This document shows, piece after piece, positions 32,732 through 42,546 of a stretch of 64,000 bases of DNA. Location: the NCBI RefSeq assembly GCF_009866805.1, contig NZ_SIZW01000040.1, forward strand, positions 682,001 through 746,000, given 5' to 3'. Numbering within the stretch: the stretch's first letter is position 1; each line of letters opens with the position of its first letter. The notes under the pieces were generated by a model. The model made no database searches, was not told where the DNA came from, and worked only from the letters and a program-made list of their open reading frames with translations. This DNA comes from Schauerella aestuarii (GTDB taxonomy: Bacteria; Pseudomonadota; Gammaproteobacteria; Burkholderiales; Burkholderiaceae_B). A program made the translations under genes and the position numbers.

Positions 32732-33970
32732 TCAAGCGTGCGTCGCCAGGACTGCGTTCACACCATGCTGGGGTGTCGCCACCCGAACCCATCGTCCAAT
32801 GACAAGGGCGGCGAGAAGCATGACTGCACCTGCCGTGACGAATACGCCGGTGACGCCGCCGAGCCCGAATACAAGTCCGCCTAGCGCTGCACCAGCAGCG
32901 ATTGAGGATTGCACAGCCGCCACAACCATCCCTCCGGCAGTTTCCGCTTGATCCGGGACGGCGCGTGCGACCCAGTTCGACCACGCCACTGGAACGCCTC
33001 CGAAAGCCAGGCCCCACAAGGCAACCAACAATGCCAATCCCGTTGTTTGGACGGGGATCAGGACCATGCCGAGGGCAGCGATGCCAACCAACGCCGGCAT
33101 CAATACCAAGGTGGCACGCAGGCTACGTTCCATCAGCCAACCGGCCAGCAAGGTACCGACGAAATTGGCGGCACCGAATCCCAACAACATCAGCGACAGT
33201 TCGTCCACGTTGATCTGGGAAACGCTTTCGAGGGCCGGGCGAATGTATGTGAATAGGGAATACTGGCCCGTATGCGCAAGCACGCATCCCATCATGCCTA
33301 TCGCAATACCCGGGCGGCGCAGCAACGCCATGACCGATGCGGTATGCAGCGCCTTACGTGGTGCCATCGCAGGAAGTGTGAACCACTGGAAGATCAATGT
33401 CAGCGCTCCCACTGCGGCGGCCGCAAAAAATGCGCTGCGCCAGCCATAAAGCCCACCCAGATAGCTTCCTAATGGCACCGAAACGACGGTTCCCACCGCG
33501 ATACCGCTGAAGATGATAGAGAGCGCGCGCGGTACGCGCTTGGCCGGAACCAAACGCATGGCAACCGCTGCGGCCATGCTCCAGAATCCTCCCAACGCAA
33601 TGCCAAGCAGGATGCGCATCACTAACAAAACGATCAGACTTGATGACAGCGCCACGAGGAGGTTGGAGGCGATCATGAGTACGGAGAAGCTGAGCAGCAC
33701 GACACGTCTGTCGAACTTACGCGTCAGATGAGGCACGAGCAAACCGGCGAACAACGCGACAACTGCCGTCACGGTCACTGCTTGACCCGCCAACGCCTCC
33801 GACACGCCGAGGTCAAAGGCCATCGGTGTCAGTAAACTTGCTGGCAGGTACTCGGCCGTCAGCAGGCCGAAGACGCCCATTGCCAGGGAGAAGACTGCCA
33901 TCCAGGGTGTGACATCAGACATCTCGTCTGCAATGCCGCTGGGCACATCATCAATAACGTGATCACTCAT
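32732..33970 (-). CDS. MFS transporter, sugar-efflux/arabinose-exporter (DHA1) type
   Basis: A 412-residue, 12-TM major facilitator. The signatures are 'SLAMGVFGLLTAEYLPASLL' at TM1, 'HLTRKFDRRVVLL' between TM2 and TM3, and 'RILLGIALGGFWSMAAAVAMRLVP' at TM4. The G-G-F-W motif is typical of the AraJ/YdhP drug and sugar exporter group. Start ATG 33970 has AGGAAG upstream. It is divergent from an AraC-type regulator 98 bases away, which presumably controls it. A related but truncated MFS gene is at 54285. Confidence 0.9.
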   Translation of the reverse strand: MSDHVIDDVPSGIADEMSDVTPWMAVFSLAMGVFGLLTAEYLPASLLTPMAFDLGVSEALAGQAVTVTAVVALFAGLLVPHLTRKFDRRVVLLSFSVLMIASNLLVALSSSLIVLLVMRILLGIALGGFWSMAAAVAMRLVPAKRVPRALSIIFSGIAVGTVVSVPLGSYLGGLYGWRSAFFAAAAVGALTLIFQWFTLPAMAPRKALHTASVMALLRRPGIAIGMMGCVLAHTGQYSLFTYIRPALESVSQINVDELSLMLLGFGAANFVGTLLAGWLMERSLRATLVLMPALVGIAALGMVLIPVQTTGLALLVALWGLAFGGVPVAWSNWVARAVPDQAETAGGMVVAAVQSSIAAGAALGGLVFGLGGVTGVFVTAGAVMLLAALVIGRWVRVATPQHGVNAVLATHA

Positions 33971-34068
33971 CTTGAACTTCCTAGATATCTATCGCAGCTG
34001 AAAGTCTAGGTTTGAACGTCCAGATGATCCATGATGCTAAGTCTTGATGTTTTGATCGAAACGCCGGA

Positions 34069-35028
34069 ATGACTGAAAAACTTCAATTTGCCGTGCCGTC
34101 CGACCTCATCAGCGAGTTGCTGACGGGGATGCACTTGCGTGGTGTTCAATACCGCAGAATTCAAACCGGGCCCACGTTTGGCCTGGGATTCCACCATCGG
34201 CCAGGTCATGCGTACTTTCACTATGTGGCTGTGGGCACAGCGCTTCTACGCACGAATGAGGGTGCGGTACACGAGCTGATGCCTGGCAGTGTGGTTTTCG
34301 TTCCTCAAGGCGCGGCCCACCAACTTTCATCGGATTTGGCGGGCGCATGTCAACCGATCGATATGTTCGATGCGATCCCCATCGGTGAGTCAGTCAGCGG
34401 GGTGGACACCTGCCCAAGCACGCACCCAACCCCAAGCGCAGTGCTTTTCTACGGTTGCATGGCGCTGGATCTTGGTGGCATGCACGGACTTGGAAAGTTG
34501 ATGCCTGACGTGATGGTGGCCAACACGGATGAACATCGTTATCCAGACCTGGCGCCGATTCTAAGCGCCATGAAGCGTGAAATTTGCTCTGGACGCATCG
34601 GGTTCGCGGGCATGTTGGCACGTCTTGCGGAGGTGGCGGCCGCAATGATCTTGCGTGGATGGATCGAATGCGGCTGTGAGCATGCGACCGGTCTTGTCGC
34701 GGCTTTGCGCGACCCACGTCTCGCCCGTGCCATTCTGGCGCTGCATCGTCAACCGGGCAAAGACTGGACGGTTGCCGAATTGGCTGCCGAATCGCATATT
34801 TCGCGCTCGGTTTTTGCGCAACGATTTCAGGCCACGATGGGCTCACCGCCATTGCGCTATGCCACGGAACTGCGGATGCGTCTCGCCAGCCAATGGCTAG
34901 CCAAGGAAAAGCTGTCGATCGACGCCGTGGCTGAGCGCCTGGGTTATGCGTCTCAAGCCGCATTCAGTCGGGCATTTAAACGTGTACATGGTCAGCCGCC
35001 GGGAGCCAGTCGGCAGCTACATCCATGA
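34069..35028 (+). CDS. AraC-family transcriptional regulator with cupin sensor domain
   Basis: A 319-residue regulator. The N-terminal cupin_6-type domain (about 1-190) has 'HAYFHYVAVGTALLRTNEG' and 'LMPGSVVFVPQGAAHQLS'. The C-terminal pair of helix-turn-helix motifs includes 'WTVAELAAESHISRSVFAQRF' and 'IDAVAERLGYASQAAFSRAFK'. AraC proteins of this type commonly activate a divergent exporter or oxidoreductase gene, here the MFS transporter. No clear SD is seen at ATG 34069. Confidence 0.9.
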   Translation: MTEKLQFAVPSDLISELLTGMHLRGVQYRRIQTGPTFGLGFHHRPGHAYFHYVAVGTALLRTNEGAVHELMPGSVVFVPQGAAHQLSSDLAGACQPIDMFDAIPIGESVSGVDTCPSTHPTPSAVLFYGCMALDLGGMHGLGKLMPDVMVANTDEHRYPDLAPILSAMKREICSGRIGFAGMLARLAEVAAAMILRGWIECGCEHATGLVAALRDPRLARAILALHRQPGKDWTVAELAAESHISRSVFAQRFQATMGSPPLRYATELRMRLASQWLAKEKLSIDAVAERLGYASQAAFSRAFKRVHGQPPGASRQLHP

Positions 35029-35067
35029 TCAATATCGAGAGGATTGGGAAGCGGCCCGCGATTAGTT

Positions 35068-35652
35068 TCAGGTTTGACCTGCGGGTGATGGGTCTTGCGC
35101 GCCACAGCCGTGAATGAACGTGGCGATCCACCACTTGAGCATGTTTGCAGGGGCAAGCCGACCGCGGCGTTCGGCGTCCACTACCGTATACATCAGCGAA
35201 TTGAAGACGTCCGTCATCCAGCTCGCCGGAAGCTCAAGACGAAAAATCCCGTCCTTCTGGCCGCGCAAGAAGAGACCTTCAAGACTCGCCTCATGCGTGC
35301 TCCACTCAGCCGCAAACGGATTCGAATCGCTCAAGTTTGCCTTCTGCACCACTTCATAGTCGGTCATCAGGAAGGCGCAAAACTCGCGCTCGGTGAGCAG
35401 GTTTTCCGCCAGGCGGGTAAGGGCTTCCACCGGCGGCGCACTATCGAGATGGGCGTCTTCGAATATTCGCCTGACACGCGCCATCCCTTCCTTGCGCATG
35501 ACGTCGAGCAAGCGCTCGCGGGTGGCCGCAAAACGGTAGAGCGTCGTCTTACCGATCCCGGCCGCTTTCGCGATCTCTTGCAGACTGCCTGCGGGATGCG
35601 TGCTGAGCGCTGCCGCCAGGGCGCGTTGCATCTGATCCTCGGACATGGCCAT
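35068..35652 (-). CDS. TetR-family repressor of the RND efflux operon
   Basis: A 194-residue TetR protein with the N-terminal helix-turn-helix 'SLQEIAKAAGIGKTTLYRFAATRERLLDVM' (about residues 23-52) and a helical ligand domain. It is divergent from the RND membrane-fusion gene, 160 bases apart, the standard layout for a local efflux repressor responding to a pump substrate. A 5-bp dyad GCTAA-N10-TTAGC at 35750-35769 in the intergenic region is a weak candidate operator. Start ATG 35652 has AGGA 7 bases upstream. Confidence 0.9.
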   Translation of the reverse strand: MAMSEDQMQRALAAALSTHPAGSLQEIAKAAGIGKTTLYRFAATRERLLDVMRKEGMARVRRIFEDAHLDSAPPVEALTRLAENLLTEREFCAFLMTDYEVVQKANLSDSNPFAAEWSTHEASLEGLFLRGQKDGIFRLELPASWMTDVFNSLMYTVVDAERRGRLAPANMLKWWIATFIHGCGAQDPSPAGQT

Positions 35653-35812
35653 ATTCGATTCCTAACGTGTGCGGCGACTCGGGTGATCGCCCTCTGGCAC
35701 CGCCATGATACAGACTCAACCCTAAAGGAACAAAAACGATCCAATTAAAGCTAATAAAGTCTATTTAGCGTAGAATCCGTCCACAAAACCACGCTTTCCT
35801 AGGACTTCTCCG

Positions 35813-37000
35813 ATGCCGCGCACCCACTTTCCCCTCAAGATTTCCATCACCGCGGTGGCGCTTTGCATGGTGCTGAGTGCCTGCGGTAATGGCGACGATG
35901 GCAGCCAAGCCAACGCAAATCCGTCGGACGCGCCTGAGGTCACGGTGCTCGAGGTGCAACCCGCCCCGCGTCAGATCGACGCCACGCTTCCAGGCCGTAT
36001 CGCCGCGGTGCGTACGGCTGAGGTGCGCGCTCGTGTGTCGGGGCTGATCGAGAAGCGCAATTTCGAAGAGGGCTCGGAGGTCGAGGCGGGGCAGGTGTTG
36101 TACACGCTCGATCCTGCGCCAATGGCGGCTGCGCTGGCCCGGGCCAAAGCCGCCTTGCAACGTACCGAGGCTGAAGTGCATCAAGCCACCACGCTGGTGC
36201 GGCGCTATGAACCCCTCGCCAAAGCGCGTGCCGTCAGCCAGCAGGAATACGACAATGCGGTGTCGGCGTTGAAGTCGGCGCAAGCCGATCGTGCGGCGGC
36301 CAAGGCCGAGGTGCAAACCGCCGAGCTGAATCTGGGCTACACCACCGTCAAGGCACCCGTCTCCGGCCGCATCGGCCGCTCGCTGGTATCGGAGGGCAGT
36401 TTGATCGGCAGTGCCGAAACGACGGCGTTGGCCCGCATCCAACAGCTCGATCCGATTTATGCCGACTTCCAGCAATCCGTGACCGATCTGATCCGGCTGC
36501 GTGCGGCCCACGCGAGCGGCGCATTGGGGAAAGGCACGGCGGGCGATCCCGACGTGAGCATCGAACTCGAGAACACCGATTTCAAGCAAGACGGACGATT
36601 GTTGTTTTCCGAGGTCAGCGTAGACCCGACTTCCGGCCAGGTGGTGCTGCGGGGCGAGTTCCCCAACCCGCAGCGTGTGCTCCTGCCCGGAATGTACGTA
36701 CGCGTACGTGCCGCGACCGGCGTGGATCCGAAGTCCATTTTCGTGCCGCAGAAAGCGATTCTGCGGGGGTCGGACGGCATTCCTAAAGTCATGTTGGTGG
36801 ACGCAGACAACACCGTTCAGGAGCGTGTCGTTCGCACCGGTGTGATGGAAGGCGCCAACTGGCAGATTACGCAGGGCCTGGACGCCGGCGATCGCGTGAT
36901 CGTCGAACGCGCCGAGAAGCTGGCGGCGGGCACCAAGGTGCGGGTGCGTCCCGATACCAAGGCGGCCCAATCTGAAACCCGCGCGCCTGCCGCTTCGTAA
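35813..37000 (+). CDS. RND efflux membrane-fusion (adaptor) lipoprotein, AcrA/MexA type
   Basis: A 395-residue adaptor with a lipoprotein signal (lipidated Cys24 in 'VLSACGNG'). It has a barrel-sandwich lipoyl half with 'LPGRIAAVRTAEVRARVSGL', a long alpha-hairpin (about 100-170, 'ARAKAALQRTEAEVHQATTL'), the second lipoyl half 'TTVKAPVSGRIGRSLVSEGS', and beta-barrel and membrane-proximal domains ending Lys/Ala-rich. It links the inner pump to the outer channel. The start has AGGAC about 8 bases upstream. It is followed by the pump gene after 38 bases. Confidence 0.95.
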   Translation: MPRTHFPLKISITAVALCMVLSACGNGDDGSQANANPSDAPEVTVLEVQPAPRQIDATLPGRIAAVRTAEVRARVSGLIEKRNFEEGSEVEAGQVLYTLDPAPMAAALARAKAALQRTEAEVHQATTLVRRYEPLAKARAVSQQEYDNAVSALKSAQADRAAAKAEVQTAELNLGYTTVKAPVSGRIGRSLVSEGSLIGSAETTALARIQQLDPIYADFQQSVTDLIRLRAAHASGALGKGTAGDPDVSIELENTDFKQDGRLLFSEVSVDPTSGQVVLRGEFPNPQRVLLPGMYVRVRAATGVDPKSIFVPQKAILRGSDGIPKVMLVDADNTVQERVVRTGVMEGANWQITQGLDAGDRVIVERAEKLAAGTKVRVRPDTKAAQSETRAPAAS

Positions 37001-37038
37001 ACCTCCCGTGAGCGCGCTCCCGCTCAGGACGAATTCCC

Positions 37039-40000
37039 ATGTCAAAGTTCTTCATCAATCGACCCAATCTTGCCTGGGTGGTCGCGATCTTCATTTCGCT
37101 GGCCGGGCTGCTGGCATTGCCCAATCTTCCGATCGCGCAGTACCCCACCGTTGCGCCGCCGCAAATCCTGATCACCGCAAACTATCCCGGCGCCTCGGCG
37201 CAAACGATCAACGAGAGCGTGACGAGCCTCATCGAAGAGGAACTCAATGGCGCAAAGGGCCTGCTGTATTACGAGTCCACGAGCAGTTCGAGCGGCCAGT
37301 CCGAGACCTACGTCACGTTTGCGCCCGGCACCGATCCCGATCTGGCGCAAGTCGATGTGCAGAATCGGATCAAGCGGGTCGAGGCAAGGTTACCGAGTTC
37401 GGTTACGCAGCAGGGCTTGCAGGTCGAGCAGGCCAGCAGCAACTTTCTGCTGATCTACACGCTCACCTACAAGAATGGTGACAAGGATCCTGTGGGCCTG
37501 GCGGATTACGCCGCGCGTAATGTGAATAACGAGATTCGCCGCGTGGCCGGGGTGGGGCGGGTGCAGATGTTCGGCTCCGAGCGCGCCATGCGTGTCTGGA
37601 TCGATCCCGCCAAGCTTGTCGGCTTCGGTCTTTCGCCGGCTGACGTGAACAACGCCATCGCGTCGCAGAACGTGCAGGTTCCGGCCGGCAGCATCGGTGC
37701 GCAACCCGGAACGCCCGATCAACAGATCACCGCCACAGTGATGGTGCGCGGCCAACTGCAAGACCCCGAGGAGTTCGGCAATATCGTGCTGCGCGCCAAT
37801 GAAGACGGGTCGGTTGTGAAGTTGAGCGATGTGGCCGAGGTGGTCACGGGCAGCCAGGATTACACCTTCAATTCGCAGATCGACGGCAAGGCTGCCGCCG
37901 GCGTTGCGGTACAACTCGCTCCTGGTGCCAATGCGCTTGCGACGGCAGAAGGCGTGAAGGCACGCCTGGCCGAACTCTCAAACGGTTTTCCGGCAGACAT
38001 CGAATATGCAACCCCTTACGACACATCGGTGTTTGTGAAGGTTGCGATCGAGAAAGTGGTTTACACCCTCCTCGAAGCGATCGCGCTGGTGTTCGTGGTG
38101 ATGTTCCTGTTCTTGCAGAACTTTCGCTACACGTTCATTCCGATCGTGGTCGTGCCGGTCTGCCTGCTCGGCACGCTCGGAGTGATGTTGCTGCTGGGCT
38201 TTTCGATCAACATGATGACCATGTTCGGCATGGTGCTGGCCATCGGCATTCTGGTCGACGATGCCATCGTGGTGGTCGAAAACGTAGAGCGCATCATGGC
38301 CGAAGAGGGGTTGTCGCCGAAGGAGGCGACCCTCAAGGCCATGAGTCAGATATCGGGCGCGATCGTGGGCATCACACTGGTGCTGGCCGCGGTATTTCTG
38401 CCGCTTGCCTTCATGAGCGGATCGGTCGGCATCGTGTATCGCCAGTTCTCGATTTCGCTTGCCGTATCGATCATGTTTTCGGGCTTTCTGGCGTTGACCA
38501 TGACGCCCGCACTGTGCGCCACGCTTTTGAAGCCCATTGCCAAAGGTCATCACGAAAAGAAGGGCTTCTTCGGTTGGTTCAACCGCAAGTTTTCCCGGCT
38601 CACCAACGGCTATGCCAGTCTGAACAACCGCTCGCTCAAGCGTGTGGGTCGCTGCATGGTGGTGTACGCCGCGTTGATTGCGGTGCTGGCCTTTGCGTAT
38701 GGCCGTTTGCCCTCGGGCTTCCTGCCGGTCGAGGATCAGGGCTACATCATGGTCGATACGCAACTGGCCCCCGGTGCCACATTGCCGCGCACGAAAGCCA
38801 CGATCGATGAGATCGGCCAGGTAGCTGCTGACATCCCGTCGGTAAGCTCCACGTTGTCCATCATGGGATTCAGCTTCTCCGGATCGGGCCAGAATGCCGG
38901 ACTCTCCTTCGTCATGTTCAAGGATTGGGCAGAACGGTCGAAAGCGGAGTCGGCCGAAAGCGCCGTCAACACCATCAATGCCCGCTTTGCCGAAGCGCGC
39001 GACGGTACGGTGTTCGCGGTATCGCCACCGCCCGTTGAGGGCATGGGCAACAGCAATGGGTTCTCGTTGCGCTTGCAGGATCGGGCAGGACTGGGGCGCG
39101 AGGCATTGTTGCAAGCGCGCGATCAGCTCATGGGCAAGGCGTACGCTTCGGAATCCATTGCCTACGTGGCCATGGAAGGGCTGGCCGATGCGCCGGAAAT
39201 CGAACTCAAGGTAGATCGCGACAAGGCGCAAGCCCTTGGCATTGCTTTCGACGCGATCAACACCACGCTGTCGACGGCCTTTGGGTCGAGTCAAATCAAT
39301 GAGTTTGCCAACGTGGGTCGCATGCAGCGCGTGATCGTGCAAGCCCGGCCGGATGCACGCACCACGCCCGAAGATCTGAAGCGTCTCTATGTGCCCAATC
39401 GCAGTGGTGAACTGGTGCCGCTGGACGCGTTCACCGAGATCGCCTGGTCGCATGGGCCGGTGCAGGTCGTGCGTTACAACGGCTACCCCGGTATCAAGTT
39501 GATGGGCGATGCCAAACCGGGCTACAGCTCCGGTCAAGCGATGGCGGAAATGGAACGCTTGGCCGCCGAATTACCGCCGGGTATCGGGTATGAATGGACG
39601 GGACTGTCGTTTCAGGAGAAAGCGTCGGGGGCGCAGGCACCGATCGTGATCGGTCTCGCGTTGCTGGTCGTATTCCTGCTGTTGGTGGGGCTATATGAAA
39701 GCTGGTCGATCCCGTTTTCGGTGATGCTCATCGTGCCGATCGGTGCATTGGGCGCGGTGGGCGCGGTCACGTTGTTCAACATGCCCAACGACGTTTACTT
39801 CAAGGTCGGGCTGATCACCATCATCGGACTGGCCGCCAAGAACGCGATTCTGATCATCGAGTTCGCCAAGGATTTGCGCGCGCAAGGCCGCTCGGCCAAA
39901 GAGGCCGCGATGGAGGCCGCGCGGATTCGTTTCCGTCCCATCATCATGACCTCGATCGCCTTCATTCTGGGTGTGGTGCCGCTCGCCATCGCCAGCGGCG

Positions 40001-40173
40001 CAGGCGCCGCCAGCCAGCGCGCCATCGGCACGGGGGTGATCGGCGGCATGCTTACCGCCACGATTCTGGGCGTGCTGTTCGTGCCGATCTTTTATGTGTG
40101 GGTGCAAAGCATGACCGGCAAGAAAGCGCCTGCGGTAGACACCCCGAACACCCCCGCCCAGGAAGCAAAGTGA
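37039..40173 (+). CDS. RND multidrug efflux pump, AcrB/MexB family (HAE-1)
   Basis: A 1044-residue inner-membrane pump, full length for HAE-1. It starts MSKFFINRPNLAWVVAIFI. The TM4 proton-relay aspartates are in 'AIGILVDDAIVVVENVERIM', and the family motifs 'NRSLKRVGR' and 'GLAAKNAILIIEFAKDLRAQG' are present. Two large periplasmic loops are seen. It should export hydrophobic or amphiphilic drugs and solvents by proton antiport as a trimer with the adaptor and the outer-membrane channel encoded next. The last bases overlap the channel gene start (GTGA). Confidence 0.96.
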   Translation: MSKFFINRPNLAWVVAIFISLAGLLALPNLPIAQYPTVAPPQILITANYPGASAQTINESVTSLIEEELNGAKGLLYYESTSSSSGQSETYVTFAPGTDPDLAQVDVQNRIKRVEARLPSSVTQQGLQVEQASSNFLLIYTLTYKNGDKDPVGLADYAARNVNNEIRRVAGVGRVQMFGSERAMRVWIDPAKLVGFGLSPADVNNAIASQNVQVPAGSIGAQPGTPDQQITATVMVRGQLQDPEEFGNIVLRANEDGSVVKLSDVAEVVTGSQDYTFNSQIDGKAAAGVAVQLAPGANALATAEGVKARLAELSNGFPADIEYATPYDTSVFVKVAIEKVVYTLLEAIALVFVVMFLFLQNFRYTFIPIVVVPVCLLGTLGVMLLLGFSINMMTMFGMVLAIGILVDDAIVVVENVERIMAEEGLSPKEATLKAMSQISGAIVGITLVLAAVFLPLAFMSGSVGIVYRQFSISLAVSIMFSGFLALTMTPALCATLLKPIAKGHHEKKGFFGWFNRKFSRLTNGYASLNNRSLKRVGRCMVVYAALIAVLAFAYGRLPSGFLPVEDQGYIMVDTQLAPGATLPRTKATIDEIGQVAADIPSVSSTLSIMGFSFSGSGQNAGLSFVMFKDWAERSKAESAESAVNTINARFAEARDGTVFAVSPPPVEGMGNSNGFSLRLQDRAGLGREALLQARDQLMGKAYASESIAYVAMEGLADAPEIELKVDRDKAQALGIAFDAINTTLSTAFGSSQINEFANVGRMQRVIVQARPDARTTPEDLKRLYVPNRSGELVPLDAFTEIAWSHGPVQVVRYNGYPGIKLMGDAKPGYSSGQAMAEMERLAAELPPGIGYEWTGLSFQEKASGAQAPIVIGLALLVVFLLLVGLYESWSIPFSVMLIVPIGALGAVGAVTLFNMPNDVYFKVGLITIIGLAAKNAILIIEFAKDLRAQGRSAKEAAMEAARIRFRPIIMTSIAFILGVVPLAIASGAGAASQRAIGTGVIGGMLTATILGVLFVPIFYVWVQSMTGKKAPAVDTPNTPAQEAK

Positions 40174-41636
40174 GTCGCCCCATGACGTACCACCATTCAT
40201 TTCAGCTGATCGTGCGCGGCACAGTGCTGGCGCTGAGCGTGGCTTTGGCAGGGTGCTCGCTGGCACCCACGTACGAGCGGCCGACCGCACCGATTCCCAG
40301 CGCATGGGAGGGTGACGTTACCGATGGCCCGTCGCGTCCTCTCGCGGAGGCGCCATTGGACTGGCAGCGGTTCATCGTGAGCGATCGGCTGCGCGATATC
40401 GTTGCGCTCGCGTTGGCGCATAACCGCAATCTTCGGCAAGCCGTGAGCAATATGGAGGCGGCGAGGGCGCAGTACGGCGTGCAGCGGGCCGACCGTCTTC
40501 CCGCGATCGGACTGGCCGGGTCGATGACGCGCCAGCGCACGCCTGCGGATGTGTCACCAGCGGGCACGCAAGTCACTGGCAATGTATTCCAGGCCAATGT
40601 GGCGGCAAGCGCGTTCGAATTGGATCTGTTCGGACGCGTGCGCAATCTTTCCGAAGCGGCCTTCGAGGAGTATCTCGCCACGGCACACGGGGTGCGCAAT
40701 GTGCAACTCAACCTGATCTATGACGTGGCCAATGCCTATCTTATGCAGAGCAGTGCGCAGCAACGCAACGCCCTCACATTGCGCACGCTTGCGGCGCGCG
40801 AGGAATCGCTGCAACTATTCACGTTGCGTGAGCGATCCGGCACAGCGTCGGCGCTTGACTATCAGGAGGCAGTTGGGCTGGTTGAGCAAGCCCGCGCCGA
40901 GCAGGAGCGAACGGCACGAGAAGTTGCGCAAGCGCGCAATGCGCTCACGCTGTTGACGGGTATGCAGCCTGGGGCAGCCGTCGACCTCACGGATGATGTG
41001 GGTCCGTTATTCGCCGACGTGGATGCCGGGCTGCCGTCGTCATTGCTGGAGTGGCGTCCGGACGTACTCGCGGCCGAGAGCCGGCTTCGCGGCCGCAACG
41101 CCAGCATTGGCGCGGCGCGCGCAGCCTTCTTTCCGAACATCTCGTTGACGGGTGCGTTTGGCTCATCCAGCACCGAACTCTCGAATCTGTTCAGCAGCGG
41201 TTCGGGCGCATGGCAGTTCATGCCGCAGATCAGTCTGCCGATATTCTCCGGCGGCAGAAATGTGGCGGGCCTGGACCTCGCGACGGCGCGCCGCGACGAG
41301 GCCGTGGCGGCATATGAAGGCACTGTGCAGAACGCGTTTACCGAGGTCGCCGATGCGCTTGCTGCACGCCGCACGCTGGCGAAGGAAGTTCAGGCGCGGG
41401 CAGCGCTGGCGGCGTCCACGGCAGAGACGCTGCGCCTGTCGAAAATCCGGTACGAAGCCGGCATCGACGGGCAATTGCAGTATCTGGATGCGCAGCGCCG
41501 CAGCTTCGCGGATCAGCTTTCGTTGATCGAGGTGCGCACGCAGGAGCGGCTTGCCGTGGCCAATCTTTACAAGTCGATCGGTGGTGGCGGTGGCAGTGAG
41601 GGCGATCTTTCTGCGGCAGCCAGCCCGCCGGGCTGA
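40170..41636 (+). CDS. Outer-membrane efflux channel lipoprotein, OprM/NodT type
   Basis: A 488-residue TolC-like factor. The lipoprotein signal has lipidated Cys29 in 'VALAGCSLAP'. Two OEP repeats follow, each with long helices and a beta-strand pair: 'FELDLFGRVRNLSEAAFEEYLA' and 'SLPIFSGGRNVAGLDLATAR', plus 'GLPSSLLEWRPDVLAAESRL'. Start GTG 40170 overlaps the pump stop by 4 bases and has AGGAAG 4 bases upstream; ATG 40182 is a possible alternative. With the two upstream genes it completes a tripartite pump. Confidence 0.93.
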   Translation: MSRPMTYHHSFQLIVRGTVLALSVALAGCSLAPTYERPTAPIPSAWEGDVTDGPSRPLAEAPLDWQRFIVSDRLRDIVALALAHNRNLRQAVSNMEAARAQYGVQRADRLPAIGLAGSMTRQRTPADVSPAGTQVTGNVFQANVAASAFELDLFGRVRNLSEAAFEEYLATAHGVRNVQLNLIYDVANAYLMQSSAQQRNALTLRTLAAREESLQLFTLRERSGTASALDYQEAVGLVEQARAEQERTAREVAQARNALTLLTGMQPGAAVDLTDDVGPLFADVDAGLPSSLLEWRPDVLAAESRLRGRNASIGAARAAFFPNISLTGAFGSSSTELSNLFSSGSGAWQFMPQISLPIFSGGRNVAGLDLATARRDEAVAAYEGTVQNAFTEVADALAARRTLAKEVQARAALAASTAETLRLSKIRYEAGIDGQLQYLDAQRRSFADQLSLIEVRTQERLAVANLYKSIGGGGGSEGDLSAAASPPG

Positions 41637-41669
41637 AAGCGGGAATCGGCGCGCATCATTCGACGCGGG

Positions 41670-41713
41670 TGTTTCATCAGCGCGTCTCATCGCTTCTAGA
41701 GGATGATGAAACA
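41670..41713. terminator. Inverted repeat between convergent genes, weak terminator candidate
   Basis: TGTTTCATC (41670-41678) and GATGAAACA (41705-41713) are perfect complements separated by 26 bases. They lie in the gap between the efflux channel gene and the opposite SRAP gene. There is no G/C-rich stem top or clear T-run, so the role is tentative. Confidence 0.3.
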
Positions 41714-41729
41714 TCCAGTTGGCATGTTG

Positions 41730-42377
41730 CTACATCGACGTCGCCGCCAGCATGTCATGAGGATAAGGATTCAAGAACTCCCGCGTGCGCGCCGCGCCGC
41801 ACGTCAACCAGTCGTTATAGCTTCCTTCAGGCAGGATCACGACCATGCGCTTTTCTTTTCCGGCCTGGTGATAGTCGCGAAAGAGCTGGTGATCGTCAGC
41901 GTTGATTGTGAGCATGGTGTAGCTCTCGACGATTTCGCCTTCCGGCGATCGCCAGCGGTCCCAGAGACCGGCGACCCCAATCGGTTTTCCGTCGGCCCGC
42001 GTGAACTTGGTGGGCACCGCTTTGCCCGAGCGCCAGTCGGGTTCAAAGATTGCCTCCGCCGGGATGATGCAATGCTGACCGCGACGCCATGCGTTGCCGA
42101 AAGTGAACGACGTGGCTGCCGTTTCCGATCGCGCATTGAACGTCGAAAGTTTCGTATTCGGCGTTCTGGTGAGTGCCGAGATCAGTCCCCACCTGCCGGT
42201 TGCCGCCTCAACATCGGGTACCGCTTCGTCTCCAGCGTCATGCTCAGGCGGGCGTCTTACGAAAACGCCTTCGTATTTGGGCCACATGTCTTCCTTGAAC
42301 GCGCCTGTGGCGAGCCTTGCACCAAAGCTGCGTTCGAACAATTCGCGTTCTTTCAGGGCGAGGTAGTGACTGCACAT
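41730..42377 (-). CDS. yedK: SOS response-associated peptidase (YedK/HMCES, SRAP domain)
   Basis: A 215-residue SRAP protein. Starting at ATG 42377 places Cys at position 2 (MCSHYLALKER), the catalytic residue that forms a thiazolidine crosslink with abasic sites in single-stranded DNA. Other family residues visible are 'STFNARSETAA' and 'HCIIPAEAIFEP'. A start five codons earlier would bury the Cys and is rejected. It protects abasic sites from error-prone processing. It converges with the efflux operon and is divergent from the small exported protein at 42547. Confidence 0.93.
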   Translation of the reverse strand: MCSHYLALKERELFERSFGARLATGAFKEDMWPKYEGVFVRRPPEHDAGDEAVPDVEAATGRWGLISALTRTPNTKLSTFNARSETAATSFTFGNAWRRGQHCIIPAEAIFEPDWRSGKAVPTKFTRADGKPIGVAGLWDRWRSPEGEIVESYTMLTINADDHQLFRDYHQAGKEKRMVVILPEGSYNDWLTCGAARTREFLNPYPHDMLAATSM

Positions 42378-42546
42378 TGCGCGGCTCCACATGCCATCGG
42401 ACGAGTTTATTCTGCGGTATGTTTTAGCGTCCGTGGTGCAGTAGGCAACGTGGGCGAACGATTATCCATTCGTGCAAGTCTATCAACCTGAAGCCGAATG
42501 GACGGCACCTGCCGCACTTATGAGGTATCTCAGTAGGAGCGAAGAC

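Noticed and set aside
35750..35769. GCTAA-N10-TTAGC as the TetR operator
   Set aside because: Arms of only 5 bp and a non-typical spacing; it is mentioned only as a weak candidate.
37978..39537. 519-codon open frame on the minus strand inside the RND pump gene
   Set aside because: It is rich in His, Arg and Gln with no domain, and antisense to the pump, so it is a shadow frame.
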